Assembly: GCF_019097595.1 (NCBI RefSeq)
Contig: NC_080732.1
Span: forward strand, 3,277,354 to 3,341,353
Direction: 5' to 3'
Source: Hemibagrus wyckioides
Taxonomy: Eukaryota > Chordata > Actinopteri > Siluriformes > Bagridae
Length of the DNA: 64,000 nucleotides
Each line of letters opens with the position of its first letter. The first letter of the stretch is position 1. Below the pieces are notes generated by a model. The model saw only the letters and a program-made list of their open reading frames with translations. It did no database searches and was not told the DNA's origin. The position numbers and the translations under genes were made by a program. Below are positions 11,151 to 23,392 of this stretch, piece by piece.

Positions 11151-11756
11151 TATATTTTCAAAAGGTGACTATACAGTATGTATCATACAAGTAAATAAGA
11201 ATTGGATAAAAATGCTTAAAAAAATACTTAAGTATGATTCTAGTATTATTATTTTTTTAACACACTGTAGTGGTATTTATTCTAATACTATATTGACTGC
11301 ATAAGCAAGCAGGATGTTGGTTTACTTGAACAAAGTCCTAGAAAAAGCTTAATTTAGAAAACAAAGGAACACATAATTATCATCATCATCATCAGTATAA
11401 ACCTAATATAATATTATGAAGTATACAATATTGATATTATTTACATACATTACTATCAGCTACCTGTCGCTGCTCTCACTGCTCAACCTTCTGACACTTG
11501 ATATCATACAGTAATAAGATAAAATGTGCTTTTTGTCGAGTAAACTAGTCTCACCCTATTTATTTTTCCAGGTGTTTCAATACTACACTGTCTTTTATAT
11601 TACGTGCAGGACCATTTTAAACCCCTCTTAGTGTACCTTCCCACCTTCCATAATTAAATACAAATTGCGTAGTGAAAAATATTATACATTTACAACCGTG
11701 GAATCATGCTGGCCCAGTCAAGGTCCTATAAATCAGTCCAAAGTAGAGAAATTACT
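11151..11756 (+). repeat. Left flank of the array (flank A)
   Basis: Begins with a unit-like piece (GGTGACTATACAGTATGTAT at about 11,165). At about 11,545-11,745 it contains a segment (AAACTAGTCTCACCC..., CCACCTTCCATAATTAAATA, ATACAAATTGCGTAGTG) duplicated with few changes at 36,515-36,725 on the other side of the array. No gene. Confidence 0.75.
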
Positions 11757-12947
11757 GGGTTGTATGTTTCACTATGGGGTTGGATGTTTCAGTACTGTGG
11801 GGTTGGATGTTTCAATACTGGGTTGGATGTTTCACTGTGGGGTTGGATGTTTCACTGTGGGGTTGGATGTTTCAATACTGGGTTGGATGTATCACTATGG
11901 GGTTGGATGTTTCACTGTGGGGTTGGATGTTTCAATACTGGGTTGGATGTATCACTATGGGGTTGGATGTTTCAATACTGGGTTGGATGTATCACTATGG
12001 GGTTGGTTGATTCACTGTGGGGTTGGATGATTCAATACTGGGTTGGATGTTTCACTGTGGGGTTGGATGTTTCACTGTGGGGTTGGATGTTTCAATACTG
12101 GGTTGGATGATTCACTATGGGGTTGGATATTTCACTGTGGGGTTGGATGTTTCAATATTGGGTTGGATGTTTCACTGTGGGGTTGGATGTTTCACTATGG
12201 GGATGGATGTTTCACTGTGGGGTTGGATGTTTCAATAATGGGTTGCATGTTTCACTGTGGGGTTGGATGTTTCACTATGGGGTTGGATGTTTCACTGTGG
12301 GGTTGGATGTTTCACTACTGGGTTGGATGTTTCACTATGGGGTTGGATGTTTCACTGTGGGGTTGGATGTTTCAATACTGGGTTGGATGTTTCACTATGG
12401 GGTTGGATGTTTCACTATGGGGTTGGATGTTTCACTATGGGGTTGGATGTTTCACTGTGGGGTTGGATGTTTCAATACTGGGTTGGATGTATCACTATGG
12501 GGTTGGATGTTTCACTGTGGGGTTGGATGATTCAATACTGGGTTGGATGTTTCACTATGGGGTTGGATGTTTCACTGTGGGGTTGGATGTTTCACTATGG
12601 GGTTGGATGTTTCACTATGGGGTTGGATGTTTCACTATGGGGTTGGATGTTTCAATACTGGGTTGGATGTTTCTACACTGCGTTGGATGTTTCAATACTA
12701 GGTTGGATGTTTCACTGTGGGTTGGATGTTTCAATACTGGGTTGGATGTTTCACTGTGGGGTTGGATGTTTCAATACTAGGTTGGATGTTTCACTGTGGG
12801 TTGGATGTTTCAATACTAGGTTGGATGTTTCACTGTGGGGTTGGATGTTTCCATATTGGGTTGGATGTTTCTACACTGCGTTGGATGTTTCAATACTAGG
12901 TTGGATGTTTCACTGTGGGTTGGATGTTTCAATACTGGGTTGGTTGT
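11757..12947 (+). repeat. 20-bp minisatellite, left block
   Basis: About 59 head-to-tail copies of a 20-bp monomer GGTTGGATGTTTCACTGTGG. The last eight bases switch among CACTGTGG, CACTATGG, CAATACTG and CACTACTG. Towards the right end several copies are 19 bp. The monomer has no stop codon in any plus-strand frame and 20 is not a multiple of three, so long ORFs appear in all three frames with a 20-residue cycle (for example GLDVSLWGWMFHCGVGCFTV). They are artefacts. GGGGTTGG runs make the plus strand G-rich. Confidence 0.97.
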
Positions 12948-13022
12948 TGAGAAATGGCTTCAGATTTGGAATTGTAGACGGAGTCAAAGTCATGGCCTTT
13001 CACTCACTACGTTGTTGTACGT
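12948..13022 (+). repeat. Connector between minisatellite and macrosatellite
   Basis: GAGAAATGGCTTCAGATTTG followed by GTAGACGGAGTCAAAGTCA and CCTTTCACTCACTACGTTGT. The same connector follows the right minisatellite block at about 34,045-34,110, so the two junctions share one origin. Confidence 0.85.
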
Positions 13023-15091
13023 GTCACAACAACTTGTGTACCAGCATACTGAAAATCATTACGTGATCAATATCGGATCCACTTGCACCCACTGCGATGA
13101 AGAAAGAGGTCTGGAATGGTTGCTGGAAAAGATGAGAGTGATAACTTCTGCTGCAAGCACTTTGCTGGGCTGCTACAAAGTCATCGCTTTCATACGCGAC
13201 CTCGTATGCTAACAATGACAGGAGAGGAGAGGAGAGCAGAGCAGAGCATCACAGAGATCACGCACTAACGCAGCCATCTTTCGGTTCTTCAACTCTCTAC
13301 GGAGTCTCTCTCTCCCCTGACGACACAGTCATCCAAGCCGAGCCAGACGGTCTCCCAAACTTTGCGTCGAGTACATCTCAGAGATCTCGGACTAATGAAA
13401 TCATCCTCCGGCTCTCACAAGGGGCGTGCCGCCTCACGCTCGCGCTTGTCAAGCTCAAGGCGGAGCCTGAATCCCGACAAGGCAGCCTCCAGCGGCCGAG
13501 CCCGAGACCCCACGAGGCGGCCTCTCGAACTTTGTGACGAGGACATCGCGTAGATCTCGGATTCATGCCACTGTGTTGCGGCGCTTCAATTTGTCATGAG
13601 CTTTCTTGTGTATTTTGCTGATCTGAATAAATGACTGTTCTTGCGAAACCACTTGCCGTTTTTTTTTTGTTTTTTTTTACAGTCTGTATCTTTTCTAAAC
13701 CACGTTGGTCTAAGAAGCAAAACTTCGTTTCATGAAATAAACATTATATCCTTGGCGGGAGTTGTGATTAATGTATTTTGATATAACCTTTACATACCCC
13801 TTAGTATAGCAGATGGATGCGTACAGACGTTTTCGATTTAAAAAAAAAAAATACAGATATATATTTTTCATGCTTAAGAAATCACGTTTTCTTTTATTTT
13901 TCGTTGATATTTACAGTTAGGAAGTAAAACACTAAGTGTAATCTGGTTCGGGAACCTGCACTAGGAGTGTATTTAAAAAGGATGAGAAAAGTGTTTGAAT
14001 CGATATAGGTGACTATACAGTATTGATCATAGGAGTAAGTAAGAGCTGGATGAAATACTTTGAAGTATGATTGTAGTAAGCGGCATAGATGCAAAATGGA
14101 TGTGACGGTTTTTTGAATAGTTGAAGTCACTGTAGTGGAATTTCTTCCAAAAAAAACAAAACTATTGACTGTGTAAGCGCGCAGGATATCGGGCGTGCTG
14201 TAACGAGGTTCTGTAACAAAATCTTTTTTTCAAAAAGAAAAACAAGATAGACAGTACCTAGAAACAGACAGCTATGTGCAACAGGTTGAATTCTGTGGTA
14301 ATATTAACATTATGTACAAACATTCTTGGCGACCTGCCGGGTCTCCGCGATAGCTCATCTGGCTAAGCCTCTGAAAGTTTTGCCACTGCAGACCCGGGAT
14401 CGAATCCCCCTAACACCGACCTGGACACTGTTGGCCTCCAGAGTACGCGAAGATAAACAACAAAAACAAAACATGGCATCTATCCTGTAAACCATGCCCA
14501 GAACGAAAGCTACAACTCCTGATGAAGAAGCGTCTCTTCGTGTGCGTCCCCTTTCAACACAGGAACGGCCTCGTCTGACTTACAGCTGCTCTGTGCCTGC
14601 GCAGTGCCTCGCCCGACTAACGCGGGAGACGGACACACTCCACAATCTCGCCGGACTTCAGAGAGACCCAACAGCCACATGAATGTCTCTGGTCATGTAG
14701 CGAGTTTCCATCGGGCGCCGCGATTGGAGTGTGTGTCAGGGAATGTGAAATGTTGAAAATGTACGCGGACGAGTGCTGCCGCTACCGTCGGCGACAAGAC
14801 GAATTCACAGTACTAACGAAAACCAGCTTTGTACGTGTTGAGGTGGTAACTAAGATTGTGCTCAACTGGTCCTCTCAACCAAAACTTTCGGATATAGCCT
14901 CGGAATTCTGTGTCTGCTCCGGATCTAACCCGAAGTTTCAACTACTAACGCAACAGACGTTAACATCTGTATATGCGGCGGCAGAGACACAGGCTGATCT
15001 TCTGGACAGACCCTCTTCGAGTTAAATACTATTCTCTGGAAATGGACACAACGATGAACATTACAAAGCCTTCGCAAATAGGCATGTACGC
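13023..15091 (+). repeat. Macrosatellite unit 1
   Basis: First unit after the connector. It has small private changes (CTGCGATGAAG where others have CAGCGATGAAG, and a longer CTCTCTCTCCCC stretch near 13,308). The poly-T tract near 13,661 is broken by a G. In the AT-rich part it shares GGAGTAAGTAAGAG with unit 5 only among full units. tRNA-like module at 14,341-14,420. Confidence 0.9.
14341..14420 (+). promoter_or_regulatory. tRNA-like Pol III promoter module (A and B boxes), one per full unit
   Basis: The A-box-like TAGCTCATCTGG (14,351-14,362) and B-box-like GATCGAATCC (14,398-14,407) are spaced as in a tRNA gene. Around them is a degenerate 80-nt tRNA-shaped sequence: the T-arm pairs GGG/CCC and the acceptor ends match only at a few positions. 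The same module is at 16,417, 18,496, 20,571, 22,642, 24,701, 26,778, 28,855 and 30,933. Its boxes are kept in all nine copies, with small changes outside them. It looks like the head of a tRNA-derived SINE captured in the unit. Whether it is transcribed is unknown. A functional tRNA is unlikely because the stems pair poorly. Confidence 0.5.
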
Positions 15092-15722
15092 GTCACAACA
15101 ACTTGTGTACCAGCATACTGAAAATCATTACGTGATCAATATCGGATCCACTTGCACCCACAGCGATGAAGAAAGAGGTCTGAAATGGTTGCTGGAAAAG
15201 ATGAGAGTGATAACTTCTGCTGCAAGCACTTTGCTGGGCTGCTACAAAGTCATCGCTTTCATACGCGACCTCGTATGCTAACAATGACAGGAGAGCAGAG
15301 CAGAGCAGAGCAGAGCATCACATCACAGAGATCACGCACTAACGCAGCCATCTTTCGGTTCTTCAACTCTCTACGGATCCCCCGACGACACAGTCATCCA
15401 AGCCGAGCCAGACGGTCTCCCAAACTTTGCGTCGAGTACATCTCAGAGATCTCGGACTAATGAAATCATCCTCCGGCTCTCACAAGGGGCGTGCCGCCTC
15501 ACGCTCGCGCTTGTCAAGCTCAAGGCGGAGCCTGAATCCCGACAAGGCAGCCTCCAGCGGCCGAGCCCGAGACCCCACGAGGCGGCCTCTCGAACTTTGT
15601 GACGAGGACATCGCGTAGATCTCGGATTCATGCCACTGTGTTGCGGCGCTTCAATTTGTCATGAGCTTTCTTGTGTATTTTGCTGATCTGAATAAATGAC
15701 TGTTCTTGCGAAACCACTTGCC

Positions 15723-15759
<37 letters not shown>

Positions 15760-17167
15760 GTCTGTATCTTTTCTAAACCACGTTGGTCTAAGAAGCAAAA
15801 CTTCGTTTCATGAAATAAACATTATATCCTTGGCGGGAGTTGTGATTAATGTATTTTGATATAACCTTTACATACCCCTTAGTATAGCAGATGGATGCGT
15901 ACAGACGTTTTCGATTTAAAAAAAAAATACAGATATATATTTTTCATGCTTAAGAAATCACGTTTTCTTTTATTTTTCGTTGATATTTACAGTTAGGAAG
16001 TAAAACACTAAGTGTAATCTGGTTCGGGAACCTGCACTAGGAGTGTATTTAAAAAGGATGAGAAAAGTGTTTGAATCGATATAGGTGACTATACAGTATT
16101 GATCATAGGACTAAGTAAGAGCTGGATGAAATACTTTGAAGTATGATTGTAGTAAGCGGCATAGATGCAAAATGGATGTGACGGTTTTTTGAATAGTTGA
16201 AGTCACTGTAGTGGTATTTCTTCCAAAAAAAACAAAACTATTGACTGTGTAAGCGCGCAGGATATCGGGCGTGCTGTAACGAGGTTCTGTAACAAAATCT
16301 TTTTTTCAAAAAGAAAAACAAGATAGACAGTACCTAGAAACAGACAGCTATGTGCAACAGGTTGAATTCTGTGGTAATATTAACATTATGTACAAACATT
16401 CTTGGCGACCTGCCGGGTCTCCGAGATAGCTCATCTGGCTAAGCCTCTGAAAGTTTTGCCACTGCAGACCCGGGATCGAATCCCCCTAACACCGACCTGG
16501 ACACTGTTGGCCTCCAGAGTACGCGAAGATAAACAACAAAAACAAAACATGGCATCTATCCTGTAAACCATGCCCAGAACGAAAGCTACAACTCCTGATG
16601 AAGAAGCGTCTCTTCGTGTGCGTCCCCTTTCAACACAGGAACGGCCTCGTCTGACTTACAGCTGCTCTGTGCCTGCGCAGTGCCTCGCCCGACTAACGCG
16701 GGAGACGGACACACTCCACAATCTCGCCGGACTTCAGAGAGACCCAACAGCCACATGAATGTCTCTGGTCATGTAGCGAGTTTCCATCGGGCGCCGCGAT
16801 TGGAGTGTGTGTCAGGGAATGTGAAATGTTGAAAATGTACGCGGACGAGTGCTGCCGCTACCGTCGGCGACAAGACGAATTCACAGTACTAACGAAAACC
16901 AGCTTTGTACGTGTTGAGGTGGTAACTAAGATTGTGCTCAACTGGTCCTCTCAACCAAAACTTTCGGATATAGCCTCGGTCTTCTGTGTCTGCTCCGGAT
17001 CTAACCCGAAGTTTCAACTACTAACGCAACAGACGTTAACATCTGTATATGCGGCGGCAGAGACACAGGCTGATCTTCTGGACAGACCCTCTTCGAGTTA
17101 AATACTCTTCTCTGGAAATGGACACAACGATGAACATTACAAAGCCTTCGCAAATAGGCATGTACGC
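15092..17167 (+). repeat. Macrosatellite unit 2
   Basis: Short purine array (no GGAGAGGAGA expansion), a poly-T tract of about 35, and GCCTCGGTCTTCTG near 16,974. These features are shared with unit 4, 4,155 bp away. tRNA-like module at 16,417-16,496 with CCGAGATAGC instead of CCGCGATAGC. Confidence 0.9.
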
Positions 17168-19246
17168 GTCACAACAACTTGTGTACAAGCATACTGAAAA
17201 TCATTACGTGATCAATATCGGATCCACTTGCACCCACAGCGATGAAGAAAGAGGTCTGAAATGGTTGCTGGAAAAGATGAGAGTGATAACTTCTGCTGCA
17301 AGCACTTTGCTGGGCTGCTACAAAGTCATCGCTTTCATACGCGACCTCGTATGCTAACAATGACAGGAGAGGAGAGGAGAGGAGAGCAGAGCAGAGCAGA
17401 GCAGAGCATCACATCACAGAGATCACGCACTAACGCAGCCATCTTTCGGTTCTTCAACTCTCTACGGATCCCCCGACGACACAGTCATCCAAGCCGAGCC
17501 AGACGGTCTCCCAAACTTTGCGTCGAGTACATCTCAGAGATCTCGGACTAATGAAATCATCCTCCGGCTCTCACAAGGGGCGTGCCGCCTCACGCTCGCG
17601 CTTGTCAAGCTCAAGGCGGAGCCTGAATCCCGACAAGGCAGCCTCCAGCGGCCGAGCCCGAGACCCCACGAGGCGGCCTCTCGAACTTTGTGACGAGGAC
17701 ATCGCGTAGATCTCGGATTCATGCCACTGTGTTGCGGCGCTTCAATTTGTCATGAGCTTTCTTGTGTATTTTGCTGATCTGAATAAATGACTGTTCTTGC
17801 GAAACCACTTGCCGTCTTTTTTTTTTTTTTTACAGTCTGTATCTTTTCTAAACCACGTTGGTCTAAGAAGCAAAACTTCGTTTCATGAAATAAACATTAT
17901 ATCCTTGGCGGGGGTTGTGATTAATGTATTTTGATATAACCTTTACATACCCCTTAGTATAGCAGATGGATGCGTACAGACGTTTTCGATTTAAAAAAAA
18001 AAAATACAGATATATATTTTTCATGCTTAAGAAATCACGTTTTCTTTTATTTTTCGTTGATATTTACAGTTAGGAAGTAAAACACTAAGTGTAATCTGGT
18101 TCGGGAACCTGCACTAGGAGTGTATTTAAAAAGGATGAGAAAAGTGTTTGAATCGATATAGGTGACTATACAGTATTGATCATAGGACTAAGTAAGAGCT
18201 GGATGAAATACTTTGAAGTATGATTGTAGTAAGCGGCATAGATGCAAAATGGATGTGACGGTTTTTTGAATAGTTGAAGTCACTGTAGTGGAATTTCTTC
18301 CAAAAAAAAAAAAAAACTATTGACTGTGTAAGCGCGCAGGATATCGGGCGTGCTGTAACGAGGTTCTGTAACAAAATCTTTTTTTCAAAAAGAAAAACAA
18401 GATAGACAGTACCTAGAAACAGACAGCTATGTGCATCAGGTTGAATTCTGTGGTAATATTAACATTATGTACAAACATTCTTGGCGACCTGCCGGGTCTC
18501 CGCGATAGCTCATCTGGCTAAGCCTCTGAAAGTTTTGCCACTGCAGACCCGGGATCGAATCCCCCTAACACCGACCTGGACACTGTTGGCCTCCAGAGTA
18601 CGCGAAGATAAACAACAAAAACAAAACATGGCATCTATCCTGTAAACCATGCCCAGAACGAAAGCTACAACTCCTGATGAAGAAGCGTCTCTTCGTGTGC
18701 GTCCCCTTTCAACACAGGAACGGCCTCGTCTGACTTACAGCTGCTCTGTGCCTGCGCAGTGCCTCGCCCGACTAACGCGGGAGACGGACACACTCCACAA
18801 TCTCGCCGGACTTCAGAGAGACCCAACAGCCACATGAATGTCTCTGGTCATGTAGCGAGTTTCCATCGGGCGCCGCGATTGGAGTGTGTGTCAGGGAATG
18901 TGAAATGTTGAAAATGTACGCGGACGAGTGCTGCCGCTACCGTCGGCGACAAGACGAATTCACAGTACTAACGAAAACCAGCTTTGTACGTGTTGAGGTG
19001 GTAACTAAGATTGTGCTCAACTGGTCCTCTCAACCAAAACTTTCGGATATAGCCTCGGAATTCTGTGTCTGCTCCGGATCTAACCCGAAGTTTCAACTAC
19101 TAACGCAACAGACGTTAACATCTGTATATGCGGCGGCAGAGACACAGGCTGATCTTCTGGACAGACCCTCTTCGAGTTAAATACTATTCTCTGGAAATGG
19201 ACACAACGATGAACATTACAAAGCCTTCGCAAATAGGCATGTACGC
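17168..19246 (+). repeat. Macrosatellite unit 3
   Basis: Starts with the variant TGTGTACAAGCATACTG (shared only with unit 5). It has an expanded GGAGA array, GCCTCGGAATTCTG, and TACTATTCTCTGG near 19,181. tRNA-like module at 18,496-18,575. Confidence 0.9.
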
Positions 19247-21321
19247 GTCACAACAACTTGTGTACCAGCATACTGAAAATCATTACGTGATCAATATCGG
19301 ATCCACTTGCACCCACAGCGATGAAGAAAGAGGTCTGAAATGGTTGCTGGAAAAGATGAGAGTGATAACTTCTGCTGCAAGCACTTTGCTGGGCTGCTAC
19401 AAAGTCATCGCTTTCATACGCGACCTCGTATGCTAACAATGACAGGAGAGCAGAGCAGAGCAGAGCAGAGCATCACATCACAGAGATCACGCACTAACGC
19501 AGCCATCTTTCGGTTCTTCAACTCTCTACGGATCCCCCGACGACACAGTCATCCAAGCCGAGCCAGACGGTCTCCCAAACTTTGCGTCGAGTACATCTCA
19601 GAGATCTCGGACTAATGAAATCATCCTCCGGCTCTCACAAGGGGCGTGCCGCCTCACGCTCGCGCTTGTCAAGCTCAAGGCGGAGCCTGAATCCCGACAA
19701 GGCAGCCTCCAGCGGCCGAGCCCGAGACCCCACGAGGCGGCCTCTCGAAGTTTGTGACGAGGACATCGCGTAGATCTCGGATTCATGCCACTGTGTTGCG
19801 GCGCTTCAATTTGTCATGAGCTTTCTTGTGTATTTTGCTGATCTGAATAAATGACTGTTCTTGCGAAACCACTTGCCGTTTTTTTTTTTTTTTTTTTTAT
19901 TTTTTTTTTTACAGTCTGTATCTTTTCTAAACCACGTTGGTCTAAGAAGCAAAACTTCGTTTCATGAAATAAACATTATATCCTTGGCGGGAGTTGTGAT
20001 TAATGTATTTTGATATAACCTTTACATACCCCTTAGTATAGCAGATGGATGCGTACAGACGTTTTCGATTTAAAAAAAAAATACAGATATATATTTTTCA
20101 TGCTTAAGAAATCACGTTTTCTTTTATTTTTCGTTGATATTTACAGTTAGGAAGTAAAACACTAAGTGTAATCTGGTTCGGGAACCTGCACTAGGAGTGT
20201 ATTTAAAAAGGATGAGAAAAGTGTTTGAATCGATATAGGTGACTATACAGTATTGATCATAGGACTAAGTAAGAGCTGGATGAAATACTTTGAAGTATGA
20301 TTGTAGTAAGCGGCATAGATGCAAAATGGATGTGACGGTTTTTTGAATAGTTGAAGTCACTGTAGTGGTATTTCTTCCAAAAAAAACAAAACTATTGACT
20401 GTGTAAGCGCGCAGGATATCGGGCGTGCTGTAACGAGGTTCTGTAACAAAATCTTTTTTTCAAAAAGAAAAACAAGATAGACAGTACCTAGAAACAGACA
20501 GCTATGTGCAACAGGTTGAATTCTGTGGTAATATTAACATTATGTACAAACATTCTTGGCGACCTGCCGGGTCTCCGAGATAGCTCATCTAGCTAAGCCT
20601 CTGAAAGTTTTGCCACTGCAGACCCGGGATCGAATCCCCCTAACACCGACCTGGACACTGTTGGCCTCCAGAGTACGCGAAGATAAACAACAAAAACAAA
20701 ACATGGCATCTATCCTGTAAACCATGCCCAGAACGAAAGCTACAACTCCTGATGAAGAAGCGTCTCTTCGTGTGCGTCCCCTTTCAACACAGGAACGGCC
20801 TCGTCTGACTTACAGCTGCTCTGTGCCTGCGCAGTGCCTCGCCCGACTAACGCGGGAGACGGACACACTCCACAATCTCGCCGGACTTCAGAGAGACCCA
20901 ACAGCCACATGAATGTCTCTGGTCATGTAGCGAGTTTCCATCGGGCGCCGCGATTGGAGTGTGTGTCAGGGAATGTGAAATGTTGAAAATGTACGCGGAC
21001 GAGTGCTGCCGCTACCGTCGGCGACAAGACGAATTCACAGTACTAACGAAAACCAGCTTTGTACGTGTTGAGGTGGTAACTAAGATTGTGCTCAACTGGT
21101 CCTCTCAACCAAAACTTTCGGATATAGCCTCGGTCTTCTGTGTCTGCTCCGGATCTAACCCGAAGTTTCAACTACTAACGCAACAGACGTTAACATCTGT
21201 ATATGCGGCGGCAGAGACACAGGCTGATCTTCTGGACAGACCCTCTTCGAGTTAAATACTCTTCTCTGGAAATGGACACAACGATGAACATTACAAAGCC
21301 TTCGCAAATAGGCATGTACGC
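19247..21321 (+). repeat. Macrosatellite unit 4
   Basis: Close sibling of unit 2 (short purine array, GCCTCGGTCTTCTG, CCGAGATAGC). A private C-to-G change gives CTCGAAGTTTGTGACG near 19,744. tRNA-like module at 20,571-20,650. Confidence 0.9.
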
Positions 21322-21947
21322 GTCACAACAACTTGTGTACAAGCATACTGAAAATCATTACGTGATCAATATCGGATCCACTTGCACCCACAGCGATGAA
21401 GAAAGAGGTCTGAAATGGTTGCTGGAAAAGATGAGAGTGATAACTTCTGCTGCAAGCACTTTGCTGGGCTGCTACAAAGTCATCGCTTTCATACGCGACC
21501 TCGTATGCTAACAATGACAGGAGAGGAGAGGAGAGCAGAGCAGAGCATCACAGACATCACGCACTAACGCAGCCATCTTTCGGTTCTTCAACACTCTACG
21601 GATCCCCCGACGACACAGTCATCCAAGCCGAGCCAGACGGTCTCCCAAACTTTGCGTCGAGTACATCTCAGAGATCTCGGACTAATGAAATCATCCTCCG
21701 GCTCTCACAAGGGGCGTGCCGCCTCACGCTCGCGCTTGTCAAGCTCAAGGCGGAGCCTGAATCCCGACAAGGCAGCCTCCAGCGGCCGAGCCCGAGACCC
21801 CACGAGGCGGCCTCTCGAACTTTGTGACGAGGACATCGCGTAGATCTCGGATTCATGCCACTGTGTTGCGGCGCTTCAATTTGTCATGAGCTTTCTTGTG
21901 TATTTTGCTGATCTGAATAAATGACTGTTCTTGCGAAACCACTTGCC

Positions 21948-21981
<34 letters not shown>

Positions 21982-23392
21982 GTCTGTATCTTTTCTAAAC
22001 CACGTTGGTCTAAGAAGCAAAACTTCGTTTCATGAAATAAACATTATATCCTTGGCGGGAGTTGTGATTAATGTATTTTGATATAACCTTTACATACCCC
22101 TTAGTATAGCAGATGGATGCGTACAGACGTTTTCGATTTAAAAAAAAAAAAATACAGATATATATTTTTCATGCTTAAGAAATCACGTTTTCTTTTATTT
22201 TTCGTTGATATTTACAGTTAGGAAGTAAAACACTAAGTGTAATCTGGTTCGGGAACCTGCACTAGGAGTGTATTTAAAAAGGATGAGAAAAGTGTTTGAA
22301 TCGATATAGGTGACTATACAGTATTGATCATAGGAGTAAGTAAGAGCTGGATGAAATACTTTGAAGTATGATTGTAGTAAGCGGCATAGATGCAAAATGG
22401 ATGTGACGGTTTTTTGAATAGTTGAAGTCACTGTAGTGGAATTTCTTCCAAAAAAAACAAAACTATTGACTGTGTAAGCGCGCAGGATATCGGGCGTGCT
22501 GTAACGAGGTTCTGTAACAAAATCTTTTTTTCAAAAAGAAAAACAAGATAGACAGTACCTAGAAACAGACAGCTATGTGCAACAGGTTGAATTCTGTGGT
22601 AATATTAACATTATGTACAAACATTCTTGGCGACCTGCCGGGTCTCCGCGATAGCTCATCTGGCTAAGCCTCTGAAAGTTTTGCCACTGCAGACCCGGGA
22701 TCGAATCCCCCTAACACCGACCTGGACACTGTTGGCCTCCAGAGTACGCGAAGATAAACAACAAAAACAAAACATGGCATCTATCCTGTAAACCATGCCC
22801 AGAACGAAAGCTACAACTCCTGATGAAGAAGCGTCTCTTCGTGTGCGTCCCCTTTCAACACAGGAACGGCCTCGTCTGACTTACAGCTGCTCTGTGCCTG
22901 CGCAGTGCCTCGCCCGACTAACGCGGGAGACGGACACACTCCACAATCTCGCCGGACTTCAGAGAGACCCAACAGCCACATGAATGTCTCTGGTCATGTA
23001 GCGAGTTTCCATCGGGCGCCGCGATTGGAGTGTGTGTCAGGGAATGTGAAATGTTGAAAATGTACGCGGACGAGTGCTGCCGCTACCGTCGGCGACAAGA
23101 CGAATTCACAGTACTAACGAAAACCAGCTTTGTACGTGTTGAGGTGGTAACTAAGATTGTGCTCAACTGGTCCTCTCAACCAAAACTTTCGGATATAGCC
23201 TCGGAATTCTGTGTCTGCTCCGGATCTAACCCGAAGTTTCAACTACTAACGCAACAGACGTTAACATCTGTATATGCGGCGGCAGAGACACAGGCTGATC
23301 TTCTGGACAGACCCTCTTCGAGTTAAATACTCTTCTCTGGAAATGGACACAACGATGAACATTACAAAGCCTTCGCAAATAGGCATGTACGC
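21322..23392 (+). repeat. Macrosatellite unit 5
   Basis: Shares TGTGTACAAGCATACTG with unit 3 and GGAGTAAGTAAGAG with unit 1. It has CACAGACATCACGC and CAACACTCTACGG near 21,551-21,598. It looks like a recombinant between unit types. tRNA-like module at 22,642-22,721. Confidence 0.9.

Noticed and set aside
11757..12947. CRISPR-like regular repeats
   Set aside because: Repeats are directly adjacent without spacers, and the window is vertebrate nuclear DNA.
11665..13066. Long ORFs (up to 269 codons) over the left minisatellite, and similar ones at 32,901-33,965
   Set aside because: They exist in all three frames because the 20-bp monomer lacks stops. The peptide cycles with the repeat and has no independent support.
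13378..13566. 62-codon minus-strand ORF repeated in each array unit
   Set aside because: It lies opposite a plus-strand ORF of similar size in GC-rich DNA, and conservation is explained by unit identity.
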